Part shown: piece by piece, positions 23,696-33,363 of the stretch
How positions within the stretch are numbered: position 1 is the stretch's first letter
Layout: the number at the start of each line of letters is the position of its first letter
From: Marinihelvus sp963695135
Lineage (GTDB): Bacteria; Pseudomonadota; Gammaproteobacteria; Xanthomonadales; SZUA-36
NCBI GenBank assembly: GCA_963695135.1
Contig: CAVOGA010000001.1
Coordinates: 496,001-560,000, forward strand
Direction: 5' to 3'
DNA: 64,000 bases
Translations under genes and position numbers: made by a program
The notes under the pieces: generated by a model
What the model saw: the letters and a program-made list of their open reading frames with translations, nothing else
Database searches by the model: none
Told to the model about the DNA's origin: nothing

Positions 23696-26257
23696 GATTC
23701 CCTCCTTTGGTTCTCGGGGAAAAGCAGATTTTGCAAGAGCGTCATCGCGGCCGGGAGCACGAGTAACGTCGCGACACCAGAGATCAGCATGATTGATGAC
23801 ATGAAGGCGCCCACGGTGACGTAGGGGATCAGGGGCGCAAGGAACAGCGGCGTGAAGCCCAGGGCGATAACGACGGCATTTCGAAAGATCGCCCGCGCGG
23901 GTTCTTCGAAGACGGCCTGGGCGGCGGCGGCGAAACTGCCCAACTCCTTCGCCAGTTCTCGCATACGCTGAATGAAGTGAATCGCGAAATCCACTGAAAG
24001 GCCCAGGGTCAGGGACGAGAGTACAGCGATCGGCATGTCGTAGTACTTTCCCCCCCAGCCAATTAGCCCGTAGACCCCGATGATCGTCAGGGACAGGGGC
24101 AACATGGCCACGAGCCCCCAGGACACAGACCGGAACAGGAGGGCCATCATCACGAACACGAAAACGAAGGCTCCAAGAAGGCTGTTAAGCATGCCGCCGA
24201 ACCATTTCCGCCTGCCACACCACGTTGATGTAGGTCTTGCCGGCCCAGCGGCCGCGAACACCCTCCGGCAGGGGGTTCTCGGCAAGCCAGGTATCCACCG
24301 CCTGGATGACGCGGTTCATGTCCTGGTTGTCACCGGATTTCAGTTGCAACCAGACCGGCGCCTCCTGGAAATCCGTGGATACAAAGTGCCACAGATCCGA
24401 TGGGCCGGTGGGAGGACTGGTATTGCAGCAGGGTCTGCGCAACGCCGAAGGCACTGTCAGGAATCACGAAATCCTGCTCGGCCCCGCTGCGAAGCTCACG
24501 GTTTACCACCTTGACGATATCCGTGATCGCATTGGTCTTGCCCACAAGCCCCGTGTCCGCCAGGGCAAGCTGGAAAGTCGGCCATGTACTCGAGTACATC
24601 GGGACGCTGGAAATAGCGCCCGTCCACCTGGGTCGCTTCCGCTTCTGCCATCAGCAGTTCGAGGCGTTCCACCTCGTCCGCCGCCGTGGCCTCGAACAGC
24701 GCATCGTCAACGGCGACGATGAAGGCGCCGAGGCGCCGCATCCACCTCACCCGGGTCCGGGTTTTCCTGCAGGGCCTGTTCCAGCTGGGGATAGGCAGGC
24801 AAGGCCCTGACATCCGGCAGGGCTTCGTCTACGAAACCCTGCCAACGGCCCGGGTCCTCGTAGGTGAAGACGAAAAACGCGTCATAGGTGCCGGCAAAAT
24901 GCTCATTCAGCACCTTGTCGGCTATACGCACCCGGTGCGAATCCTTGAACCAGCGCAGCGGGTTGTCATTGATCTGGATCCGGGCAATTCCGGCGATGCT
25001 GATCGCCAGGGCCACCACCGCCACGCTGATAATCAGGCCGGAGCGGGAAAAGGCGAAACGACCGATGGAACGCAGTCGGCGCGCCATGGGCGTATCGATG
25101 TCGGACGCCTTCGCGCAGACGATCCAGTCCCGCCAGCGATTCGGGTTTGCTGCGAACGATAAACGCGGGAATGAATACGACGGTCAACAGGAACGCGAAC
25201 AGGATACCGAAAGCCACGAAAGCCACCAAATACCTGCACCGGGGGTATCGGTGTCAGGAGCAGCGAGGCAAAACCGACCGCCGAGGTTGTCGAGGTGAAC
25301 AACATGGGTTTGAACAAGTGCCCAACGACCCGTCGCATTACCACCCGGGGGTCATCCCCGGCCCGGTAGGTGTCCGCAAACTCCGACATGATGTGGATCG
25401 AGTCGACAACCGCTATGGGCATGAGAAAGATGGGGATCATGGAGCTCATGATGTGGACCGTGAAGCCCATGCCGATCAACAGGCCCATGGTGACAATGAC
25501 CGTGGACATCGCCACGATCATCGGGGAAATCACCAGCCGCAGGTTGCGGAAAAAATAGAGCATCAGGAAAAAAATCATCACCGCCGCCAGCGGGCGCTGA
25601 TATACCCATCTGAACAAACATCTCGTTGCCGAAGGTATCTTCCGCCACGGGCAAACCGGTGATGTGCCATTCGCCCGCTGCGGTCTCCTGTTCCAGCAGG
25701 GCGCCGATCTCCCGGGACAGGCGGTAGCTCTCGTCCTTGCTCTCGATCGGCACGTAGATGGCTGCCGCCTTGCCGTCGCCGGCAACCAGCGTATCCAGCA
25801 GCATGGGCAAGTCTTCCATGGCCGCGCGGATCTCGTCAGCCGTGCGCCTGGTTGTCCGGTGGCTCAGGCATCATCCACTCAAAGCGCAGACGTCCCGGCA
25901 CCCTCCTGGGTGATGTTGTCAGCCACTGCAATGGACATGGTGTCGCGCGGTATTACCCCGTCCATCTGCAGGATGGCGCGGGTTACGCGGTGCAGGGCAG
26001 ACAGGGTCTCAGGGTTGTAGATGCCGTTTTCCTGCTCCTGCACGACCCCGACCACGATGGCGTCGTGCATGCCAAAGCGCTGCTTAATATAGTTGTGGAA
26101 AACACGGTCCGGCTGATCCGCCGAGAGCATGCTCTCGGGATCCGTGTCGATCTGGATTCTGGGCATCAGGGCGCCGGTGGCCAGCACGAGGAGCAGCAGT
26201 CACCAGGTAGACGAGTTTCGGGTGGCCCGTGCCCAGGTGTATGATCCAGTTTTTCAT
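23692..26257 (-). CDS. RND/MMPL-superfamily exporter, frame-disrupted
   Basis: One gene of about 850 codons from ATG 26257, broken about ten times (near 26200, 25890, 25845, 25602, 25228, 25108, 24750, 24575, 24405 and 24200). The pieces in order read as a typical RND protein: IQIDTDPESMLSADQPDRVF after helix 1, a periplasmic domain, a five-helix SSD-like block (MSSMIPIFLMPIAVVDSIHI), a second repeat (RSGLIISVAVVALAISIAG, WFKDSHRVRIADKV), and a final block with LGLSVDFAIHFIQRM and TVGAFMSSIML. At the first three breaks I checked, deleting one base restores the frame. Ends coupled to the LolA-like gene. Likely exports a hydrophobic compound with the neighbouring barrel; not assignable further. 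Either assembly errors or real decay would look like this. Confidence 0.78.
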
Positions 26258-26260
26258 GAA

Positions 26261-27534
26261 CTACCCTTGAGTTTTCGCGCGCCCAGCAGCTTCAGTGCTG
26301 AATTTCTCGTACTGAGACTCCGTTGTTCCCTTGCGAATTTTTCTGAGGTAATACTTTTCAAAAGCCACCTTGGCCAGGTGCACCCATTTGCCGGAAGAGG
26401 ACCAGTTGGTATTGCGCGGAGGAATCTGGGGCAGGGCAAGAAAGGCCACTCCGCGGTCGCCAAAATCAGCCAGGCAGAAAGCATTCCAGGTGGCGCGGTG
26501 TTCCGCCGGGCGACCGGCCAGGTCCAGGGCAATGTTGCCAACGGCCGCAGTCACCATGGATTCGATCATGTAGCCGGTCTTGGGTACACCGACGGGCAAG
26601 GGCGTCGGCCCGACCGGCGGAATGGCCACGCACACGCCAACCGCATAGATGTTCTTCCAGGTGGGGTTGCGTTGGAATTCATCGACGATGATGAACCCCC
26701 TGGGGTTGGACAGGCCCTCAATTCCCATGACCGCATCGATCCCGGTAAATGCCGGAAGGATCATGGAATGCTTAAATTCCAAGCTCCGCGCTGGATTCCT
26801 CCTCGCCCTTGTCGTCGACGGTGGTCACGAACATCCGGTTTTCTTCCACCCGATCGATCCGCGTGTTGGTCATCCACTTCACATGCCGTTCGCGAAACTC
26901 AGACTCCATGAGCCCCTTTGGTATCGCCGACCCCATCCAGGCCAAGATGGCCGATATAGGGTTCCGGTGTCACGAAGGTCATGGGCACCTGGTCGCGAAT
27001 TTTTCGTTTACGCAGCTCGGTTTCGAGGATAAACGCATACTCGTAGGCCGGCCCGTAGCAGGATGCACCCTGGGCGGCGCCGATGACCACGGGGCCCGGG
27101 TTTGCGCACAGGCGCTCAAAGGCCTCGGAAGACGCCAGCGCATGCGCTGTCTTGCACACTGACTCCGTATGACCATCCGGTCCCAGTCCGTCGATTTCGT
27201 CAAAGGCCAGTCTTGGCCCGGTTGCGATCACCAGGTAGTCGTAGGTGACTTCTGCACCCGACTGGAGCATTAAGGTCTGATTCTCCGGCTCAACCTTCAC
27301 CACCGGGTCACAGCGAAAGTTCACGCCATGGCGCCTCAGCGTGCTGTCCAGCGGGATACGAATCTCATCCGGCTTGCGCCATTTGACGGCAACCCAGGGG
27401 TTGGAGGGCGTGAATTCAAAATCCGGGATGTCCGATATCAGCTCCACCTCCGCGTCTTTTCCGACCGCTTCCATGAGTTCATAGGCAGCCGATACACCCC
27501 CGATGCCTCCGCCGATAACCACGATCTTTTTCAT
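26261..27534 (-). CDS. sqr: Sulfide:quinone oxidoreductase (Acidianus-like group), frame-disrupted
   Basis: About 424 residues from ATG 27534 with breaks near 26914 and 26783; removing one base at each restores LMESEFRERHVKWMTN and AELEFKHSMILPAFTG. The FAD site is KKIVVIGGGIGGVSAAYEL. Signatures matching the archaeal-type SQR group (type V in the usual scheme) are FEFTPSNPWVAV, GAAQGASCYGPAYEYAF and VAIPPVGPTPLPVGVPKTGY. Cys in SVCKTAHA, ASCYGP and GVCVAIPP are the candidate redox/persulfide Cys. The family oxidises sulfide to sulfane sulfur with electrons going to quinone. It is divergent from the sulfide-responsive type ArsR gene. Flavocytochrome-like paralogues are the main alternative. 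Confidence 0.8.
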
Positions 27535-27615
27535 CTGGACACTCCTCAGGCCGCTGGCCTGTCTTCTCGCCGTCAACTGGAAAGCAGCACCTGAAAAGAA
27601 GTAAACTGCTATTTA

Positions 27616-27643
27616 AGAATACACTAATTTAGAGTATTCTAAT
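27616..27643 (+). promoter_or_regulatory. Operator region with inverted repeat before the ArsR gene
   Basis: AGAATAC (27616-27622) and GTATTCT (27634-27640) form a perfect 7-bp inverted repeat in an AT-rich divergent region shared by the arsR gene and sqr. The right half extends into TTTAGAGTATTCTAAT (27628-27643), which is also found, with 13/16 identity, before dsrE at 11363. AT-rich palindromes are typical binding sites of BigR-like ArsR repressors. It sits 30 bases before the arsR start and about 82 bases from the sqr start. Confidence 0.6.
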
Positions 27644-27672
27644 CTATATGTGGAAAATCTCAAGTTCTGCTG

Positions 27673-28023
27673 ATGACAGCAACCAATGACATTAGCGCCA
27701 TGAGTAAGCTTGCTGCCGGTGATGCCGCGCGACTGCTCAAGGAGCTGGCGAACGAAAACCGGCTGCTGGTCGTGTGCGCTCTGGCGGAGTCGGAACTTTC
27801 AGTTGGAGAGCTGAATCAACGTATTGACCTCAGCCAGTCCGCCTTATCCCAACACCTGGCGCGACTGCGCGCCCATGGGCTGGTTAACACCCGCCGGGAG
27901 GGTCAGACGATCTATTACGCGCTCAGCGAATCCCGGGTTGTGGATATCGTCAAACTGCTGCATGACGAATTCTGTCCGGCCAACGGAGACGGGTCGCCCT
28001 CGCCCGGCCAGTCACCCGAGTAG
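27673..28023 (+). CDS. ArsR-family persulfide-responsive repressor (BigR/SqrR/sHdrR-like)
   Basis: 116 residues, winged-helix fold with recognition helix LSQSALSQHLARLRAHGLV and wing RREGQTIYYAL. Two Cys, Cys35 (LLVVCALAE) and Cys101 (HDEFCPANG), are 66 residues apart, the spacing of the redox pair in BigR (Cys42/Cys108) and SqrR (Cys41/Cys107). In those repressors a persulfide/tetrasulfide bridge lifts DNA binding. It lies between sqr and a persulfide dioxygenase, and its own operator resembles a sequence before dsrE-shdr. So it probably controls sulfide detoxification and may also act as the sHdrR of this organism. Its 3' end overlaps the dioxygenase gene by 12 bases. Confidence 0.88.
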   Translation: MTATNDISAMSKLAAGDAARLLKELANENRLLVVCALAESELSVGELNQRIDLSQSALSQHLARLRAHGLVNTRREGQTIYYALSESRVVDIVKLLHDEFCPANGDGSPSPGQSPE

Positions 28024-28887
28024 GTGGGGAATCGACGTGTTAAAGGGAATTTTCAAATAGGAAAAGCCATTCTCTTCTGCCGGAGGTGCGTCTCCGGCGA
28101 GCACGTTAACCTGTATCGCCGGGAGGATCAGCTTTGGCAATCCAAGACCGGCGTCACGCTCCCGGCGCAGACGAACAAAATCTTCCTGACGGGTATCCGC
28201 CTGAAGATGGATGTTGTGTCTTCGTGATTCCTCAACGGTAACAAAGCTCTTGGGCTCAACACCTTGTGCAGGATAGTCATGGCAAAAATAGAGCCGCGTT
28301 TCACCTGGCAGGGCATAAAGCTTTTGTATCGACTGATACAGCAGGGCCGCATCACCGCCGGGAAAATCGCAGCGCGCGGTACCATAAGCCGGCTCGAACA
28401 AAGTGTCCCCGATAAACGCCGCATCGCCGACCAGGTAAGTAATGCTGTCACTCGTGTGACCCGGTGTGTCCAGCACGCGGATCGTGCTGTCACCCAGGGC
28501 AATCTCATCACCCTCGACCAGAAGCCGGTCAAACTGGCTGCCGTCCGTCGCCCGGTCCGGCGTATTGTAGACTCGGGCAAAGGCCTCCTGAACCCGGCAA
28601 ATGCCTTTGCCGATAGCAATCCTCGCTCCGAGTTCGGATCGGAGGAGCGCCCCGGCACTCAGGTGATCAGCATGCGCGTGGGTTTCCAGAACCCATTTAA
28701 TGGTCCAGTCATTGGCGCGGGCGACGGACAACACCCCGTCAATAAAGTCGCGACTGACCTGCCCGCTCACCGGGTCAAACACCCATACCGGGTCAATTAC
28801 AGCAGCGACTCCACTAGCCGTGTCTGCTAACAGGTAGGTCCAGGTGAAGGATTCAGGTTCATAAAATGCCTTGACGTCAAAGCTCAT
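28012..28887 (-). CDS. Persulfide dioxygenase / Blh-like metallo-beta-lactamase-fold protein
   Basis: 291 residues with the MBL metal motif THAHADHLSAG (near residue 71), DTPGHTSDSITYLVG, FIGDTLFEPAYGTARCDFPGG and CHDYPAQG. This is the ETHE1/Blh group, non-haem iron enzymes that oxidise glutathione persulfide to sulfite. The first 55 residues (FTWTYLLADTASGVAAVIDPV) match Blh. It converges with the arsR gene, overlapping its stop by 12 bases, and lies in the classic bigR-blh-sqr neighbourhood. The gap to mnmE (28888-29002) shows nothing recognisable. Cytoplasmic; no signal peptide. Confidence 0.87.
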   Translation of the reverse strand: MSFDVKAFYEPESFTWTYLLADTASGVAAVIDPVWVFDPVSGQVSRDFIDGVLSVARANDWTIKWVLETHAHADHLSAGALLRSELGARIAIGKGICRVQEAFARVYNTPDRATDGSQFDRLLVEGDEIALGDSTIRVLDTPGHTSDSITYLVGDAAFIGDTLFEPAYGTARCDFPGGDAALLYQSIQKLYALPGETRLYFCHDYPAQGVEPKSFVTVEESRRHNIHLQADTRQEDFVRLRRERDAGLGLPKLILPAIQVNVLAGDAPPAEENGFSYLKIPFNTSIPHLLG

Positions 28888-29002
28888 GAGCGATTCCGAT
28901 TGTTGGCAACAGCTTGTTACGGTGAACCGGCAGCACCACGCGCGCCATGACCGGCATCAAGGAAAACCGGCGCAGGCGTTTTCCCATATTACGAGTGACC
29001 GC

Positions 29003-30363
29003 TTATTTGCCGATACAGAACGACGAGAAAATTTCAGCAAGCAGATCGTCAGGCAACACCTCTCCGGTCACTTCCCCAAGCGACCGCTGAGCCAGACGAA
29101 GCTCCTCCGCGAGGGTTTCCGGAGAACCGTAAGCCTCCAGTTGCTCCCGACCCTGGTCCAGGTGTTGCCGTGCGCGGCCCAGCGCATCCAGATGCCGGCG
29201 TCGGGCTGAAAAGGCACCGCTGAAATCACCCTGCAGGCCGGCTGCCCGATGGAGCAGTCGCACGAGCTCACCGACTCCTTTTCGTTCAATAGCCGACAGA
29301 CTCACCGCCCAGTTTTCCCGCGGGCCGGGGTCGTGCTGCTGCAGGTCGCTCTTGTTGTAGACGCTGATGCAGACGAACACCTGCCGGGAATTTCCCGGCC
29401 CAGGGCAAGTTGCGGCCCCAGTTCCTGGGTGGGGTCAATGCACCAGCAGGGCGACATCCGCACTTTGCAGGGTTGCACGGGCACGCCGGATACCCTCCCG
29501 CTCAACGGGATCACCCGCCTCACGAATCCCCGCCGTATCCGCCAGGTGAACGGGCAGACCATCCAGGGAGAGGGTTTCACGCAGCACGTCGCGTGTGGTG
29601 CCGGGGACGTCGGTAACAATGGCTGAATCACGACCCGCCAGGGCATTGAGCAGACTGGACTTTCCCGCGTTGGGCACGCCCACTATGGCGACCGTGATTC
29701 CATCCCGCAGCACCTGCCCCACGTTCAGCTTCGCTGATCAGTGTCTTCAGTTGCGTCTGTATATCGCCGCAGCGCGATCGAGAACATCGCTTTCTGCGAT
29801 GAAGTCGATTTCTTCATCCGGAAAGTCCAGCGCCGCTTCGATGAACACGCGCAGGGCGGTAAGCGACTCCTGAAGGGCGTCGACCTGTCGGGAAAAAACA
29901 CCCTCCAGCGACCGCTGCGCGGCACGGGCCGCAGCCTCGGAGCCGGAGGCGACCAGGTCTGCAATCGCTTCCGCCTGCGCCAGGTCCAGTTTGTCATTGA
30001 GAAAGGCCCGCTCGGAAAACTCACCGGGCCGGGCCGGGCGAGCCCCCAGATCCAGGACCCGTCGCATGAGCATGTCCTGCACTACCGGGCCGCCATGTCC
30101 CTGGAGCTCAACCACATCTTCGCCGGTAAAGGATGCGGGTCCGGCGAAATAACATCACCAGGCCGGAGTCGATGGCGGCACCGTCAGCATCATGGAAGCG
30201 ACACAGGTGCGCTTGACGAGGTTTCAACCGGCGGCCGCTGATGGCTTCACCGAAGAACACGGGCCTGCGGCCCGGAGATGCGCAGCACCGCTACCCCACC
30301 GACACCGGGCGGTGTGGCGATGGCAGCGATGGTGTCTCTGAACTTGACCGGTGCTTGGCTCAT
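29003..30363 (-). CDS. mnmE: MnmE (TrmE) tRNA modification GTPase, frame-disrupted
   Basis: Full-length MnmE (about 450 codons) from ATG 30363 (MSQAPVKFRDTIAAIATPPG) to the invariant C-terminus FCIGK. Breaks lie near 30250, 30147, 29762, 29722, 29440 and 29393; deletion of one base restores the family sequence at the first five, for example VFGEAISGRRLKPRQAHL and AGPASFTGEDVVELQGHGG. The G domain is intact across them: GVPNAGKSSLLNALAG (P-loop), VPGTTRD, DTAGI and NKSDL. With MnmG it makes the cmnm5U34 wobble modification. Loss of such a conserved gene is unlikely, so the breaks point to sequence error. mnmG is not adjacent. Confidence 0.88.
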
Positions 30364-30420
30364 GGGCTTGCTCATACATGGCCAGGATCAGGACAGCGGC
30401 TTGGCAGGCGCCAGGCGCCT

Positions 30421-32134
30421 TCAGTCTTCCGCTGCGATTTTGCGCGTGATGTACCACTGCTGAGCCAGGGAAAGCCCTGCGTTGGTTGCCCAGTACAGCA
30501 CCAGGCCCGCCGGGAAGAAGGCAAACATGACCGCGAACACCACCGGCATGGCCTGCATCATCTTCTGCTGCAGGGGATCCATACCCACCATCGGCGTCAG
30601 GCGCTGGGTCGCCAGCATGAATGCCGCGTTGAGAATGGGCAGAATAAAGTAGGGGTCGCGCACCGACAGGTTGGTGATCCACAGGATAAACGGCGCCTGG
30701 CGCAGTTCCACGGATTCGAGCAGCACCCAGTACAGGGCGATAAAGATCGGTATCTGGACAAGGATCGGCAAACAACCGCCCAGCGGATTGACCTTCTCCT
30801 CCTTGTACATCTTCATCATGGCCTGGCTCATGGCCTGGCGGTCATCACCGTAGCGCTCCTTGAGCTTTTCGATGCGCGGCTGGAGCTTGCGCATGCGGGC
30901 CATGGAGCGGTACTGGGCCTCGGTCAGCTTGAAAAACGCCAGCTTGATAAGAATCGTCAGAATGACAATCGCCCAGCCCCAGTTGCCCACGAAGTCATGG
31001 ATTTTGGACAGTAACCAGAACAGGGGCGCGGAGAACACGGTAAAGATGCCGTAGTTGACCGTCAGGTCCAGTCCCGGCGCAATGCCTGCCAGCTCGTCCT
31101 GGATTTTCGGCCCGACATACAGGGTGCTTTCAAATTTATGCGTCTGGCCGGCCGGCACGCTAACCGGCTGCGGCCACCGCGCGCGCAATGACCCGCTGGG
31201 CGCCTGCGGGCTTGAACGTCTCCGTGCTGTAGGTCTCGACCTCTTCACCGGGCGGAATCCACGCCGAGAAGAAATAATGCTGAATCATGGCGGCCCAGCC
31301 ATCCGCCGTGGTCATGCGGAACGGTTCATCCTCCGCATCCTCGAAATCGACCTTCTGCAACTTGTCCTCGGGGCTGTAAAAACCCAGGCCGTCAAAACTG
31401 TAACGCTCCGGGTTGTTGAAACCACCACCGCCTTCATCGTCACCGGGGACCGCCTTCTGCAACTGCAGGTAGCGGCTGCCCTGCCAGGCTTGCCCGCTGT
31501 TGTTGCGAAGCTCATGGCTGACGGCAACATCGTATTTCCCGCGCTCAACGCGAAAGGTTTTAATGACCTCGACACCGGAAGTGTCACGCCAGCTCAGCGG
31601 TACCTCGATCACATCCTGACCGTCAGCCAGCGCGTAATCCCAGGCTGAGCCGGCATAGTTCGCGGTGTGATTGGGGGCGGCCTGGCGACTCAGCAGACCG
31701 GACTGTGCAACGGCATAACGACCGGGTCCGGTATTCAGCAGGCTTACCTTGATGTCGGGCGCGTCAAGGTTCACCGGGTAGTTGAGCAGCTCTGCGCGCG
31801 TTACCGTGCCGCCGAGCGGGTCGATTTGAAGAAGCAGTACATCCGTGGTCACGGTGATCTGCTGACGCGCTGCGGCCTGGCCGGCTGCGGCGGGGACCGC
31901 GCTGTCCGGCTGGGGCGGCAGGTCACCCTGGTTTGTGGCCGCCGGCGCCATGTCCGATAGCGCGGGCAGGTCAGCAGCGTCCGGCACCGGACTCATGCCC
32001 TCTGCAGAGCTGACCGTCGACGGGCTCGTCGGAACGGGAGCGGGCCGGGGTCCATAGTCTTTTTGCCACTCGACCCAGAGCAGGTAGCCGAGGAAAACCA
32101 GTGAGATAAGCAGGATGGGCCTCAGGTTAGGCAT
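30421..32134 (-). CDS. yidC: YidC membrane protein insertase, one frame break
   Basis: About 570 codons from ATG 32134. The first part (MPNLRPILLISLVFLGYLLW, then a Pro/Ala-rich linker and the large periplasmic domain ending FKPAGAQRVIARAVA) and the second (VSVPAGQTHKFESTLYVGPK onward) are in different frames. The break is at about 31165-31180, and removal of one base joins them. The second part has the five-helix insertase core: GNWGWAIVILTILIKLAFF, the cytoplasmic RYGDDRQAMSQAMMKMYKEE loop and the NPLGGCLPILVQIPIFIALY helix. It starts three bases after rnpA. No yidD lies between the two genes. Confidence 0.9.
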
Positions 32135-32137
32135 GGA

Positions 32138-32548
32138 TCAGTTCTTCCCTTGCTGTTGTTCTTGCGGATCACCGGCCAGTCGCTGCTGTTTTTTCCAGTG
32201 TCCATCCAGGGCTTCATAAAGCACTTTGTTGCACATGGTGGCCGCCTGGCTGCTAGGCAAGACCACCATGTCGATGCCGGGAGCGCTGACCATGCCGGCG
32301 TGATGACGGCGAAAGCTTTCACGAACAATGCGCTTGATGCGGTTTCTTCCCGTCGCCCGTTTGCATACCTTCACGGACACGGCGAGACCCAGGCGTGACC
32401 GCGCCAGATCGTTGTCGCGGCCCAGAACCCTGAACAGCCGGTCCTGAGAAACCCTCGGGCGCGCGAAAACGCGCCGGAACTCCGCCTGCTGGGTGAGTCT
32501 CGACGCCCTGGTAAAGGCCTCGGTTGCGGTATTGTCGACTCCAGTCAC
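32138..32548 (-). CDS. rnpA: Ribonuclease P protein component
   Basis: 136 residues from a GTG start (32548). The RnpA core is clear: FTRASRLTQQAEFRRVFARP and the RNR-type motif in ATGRNRIKRIVRESFR, followed by DMVVLPSSQAA. The protein helps the RNase P RNA process tRNA 5' ends. It sits between rpmH and yidC in the conserved order. The 163-base gap to rpmH (32549-32711) is longer than usual and contains no recognisable gene. An earlier start in that gap cannot be excluded, but the family N-terminus fits here. Confidence 0.9.
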   Translation of the reverse strand: MTGVDNTATEAFTRASRLTQQAEFRRVFARPRVSQDRLFRVLGRDNDLARSRLGLAVSVKVCKRATGRNRIKRIVRESFRRHHAGMVSAPGIDMVVLPSSQAATMCNKVLYEALDGHWKKQQRLAGDPQEQQQGKN

Positions 32549-32711
32549 GATTTTGCCTGGCGTGGAGCAATGGCCCGGGGAGTGCGAACGTCGCCGAAAT
32601 GATGAACAGGCCGTCCGCTGGTCCCGACCCTGGTCGCGAGATTTCGCACAGGGACGTACACGGGACGTGACTCGCTGCAGCGCCGATCAGTCTGCAGCGA
32701 GTAACGGCAGA

Positions 32712-32846
32712 TCAGGCGGTCAGGCGCTTACGGCCTTTGGCGCGGCGTGCGTTGATGATGGCGCGGCCACCCTTGCTTGCCATCCGGGCACGAAAACCGT
32801 GGCGGCGTGCGCGCTTCAATCTGCTGGGCTGAAAGGTACGCTTCAT
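32712..32846 (-). CDS. rpmH: 50S ribosomal protein L34
   Basis: 44 residues, MKRTFQPSRLKRARRHGF at the start and RRAKGRKRLTA at the end, an unmistakable L34 of normal length, very rich in Arg and Lys. ATG 32846 is preceded on the minus strand by a purine-poor leader; a GAGGTTTCC stretch lies within 10 bases. It is the first gene of the leftward rpmH-rnpA-yidC-mnmE unit, divergent from dnaA. Confidence 0.96.
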   Translation of the reverse strand: MKRTFQPSRLKRARRHGFRARMASKGGRAIINARRAKGRKRLTA

Positions 32847-33363
32847 GATGGAAACCTCAAAATATTTGCCGTCGACACGCTGGCTGGCGCGTCCGGTGAA
32901 TTGTTCGTATTAACTAATTGTCCGTCGTAAGTTTCGCGGTCGCCCGATGGCGCACCTGGCCGCCCGGCTGGATTAACGCTTTCCAGGAGCGGCGCACGAA
33001 TAATCGACACAAGAGCGAAATTGTAACGCCGCAGTCGCGAAAGCTCAAGTGCAACGACATTTTTCCTCAAAATACGACAAGCGGTTGCCGGGGCAGTAGT
33101 CAAGTTATCCACAGGGGAGTATGCTAAATCCGCGTCTTGTCCTGTCCGTGAAATCCGCCAGGCGCGGAAACACTACGCGACAATCCGTGAGTGCCACTGG
33201 AGGAAACCTGCCACTCGCCGCCCTTCCGCAAAGGAAACGGGGGCCAGCAGGGAGTCGGCAACCCCGGGTAACTGCAATGACCAGACCACTAAAAACAATG
33301 CCCCGTGCGACCGGCGTTGCCGGGACGGGCTTGACAAAAATATTGCTGAATTGAAAAAGGTTT
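32847..33363. other. 517-base divergent region between rpmH and dnaA
   Basis: No credible gene is seen. It must hold the leftward rpmH promoter and the rightward dnaA promoter, and it contains one perfect DnaA box (33105-33113). A TTGACA at 33331-33336 is followed by an A-rich stretch, but a matching -10 is not evident at 17 bases. AAGG lies 3-8 bases before dnaA. Part of the origin may lie here. Confidence 0.5.
33105..33113 (+). promoter_or_regulatory. DnaA box upstream of dnaA
   Basis: TTATCCACA, identical to the strong R1-type DnaA-binding sequence, lies 251 bases before the dnaA start. It may serve autoregulation of dnaA or be part of the replication origin. Confidence 0.7.

Noticed and set aside
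23692..26257. Reading the broken RND fragments as several separate small genes
   Set aside because: The fragments follow each other in the order of one RND protein and overlap in different frames, so they are pieces of one gene.
33331..33359. TTGACA plus A-rich stretch as the dnaA promoter
   Set aside because: No acceptable -10 hexamer lies 16-18 bases downstream, and transcription would begin at or after the start codon.
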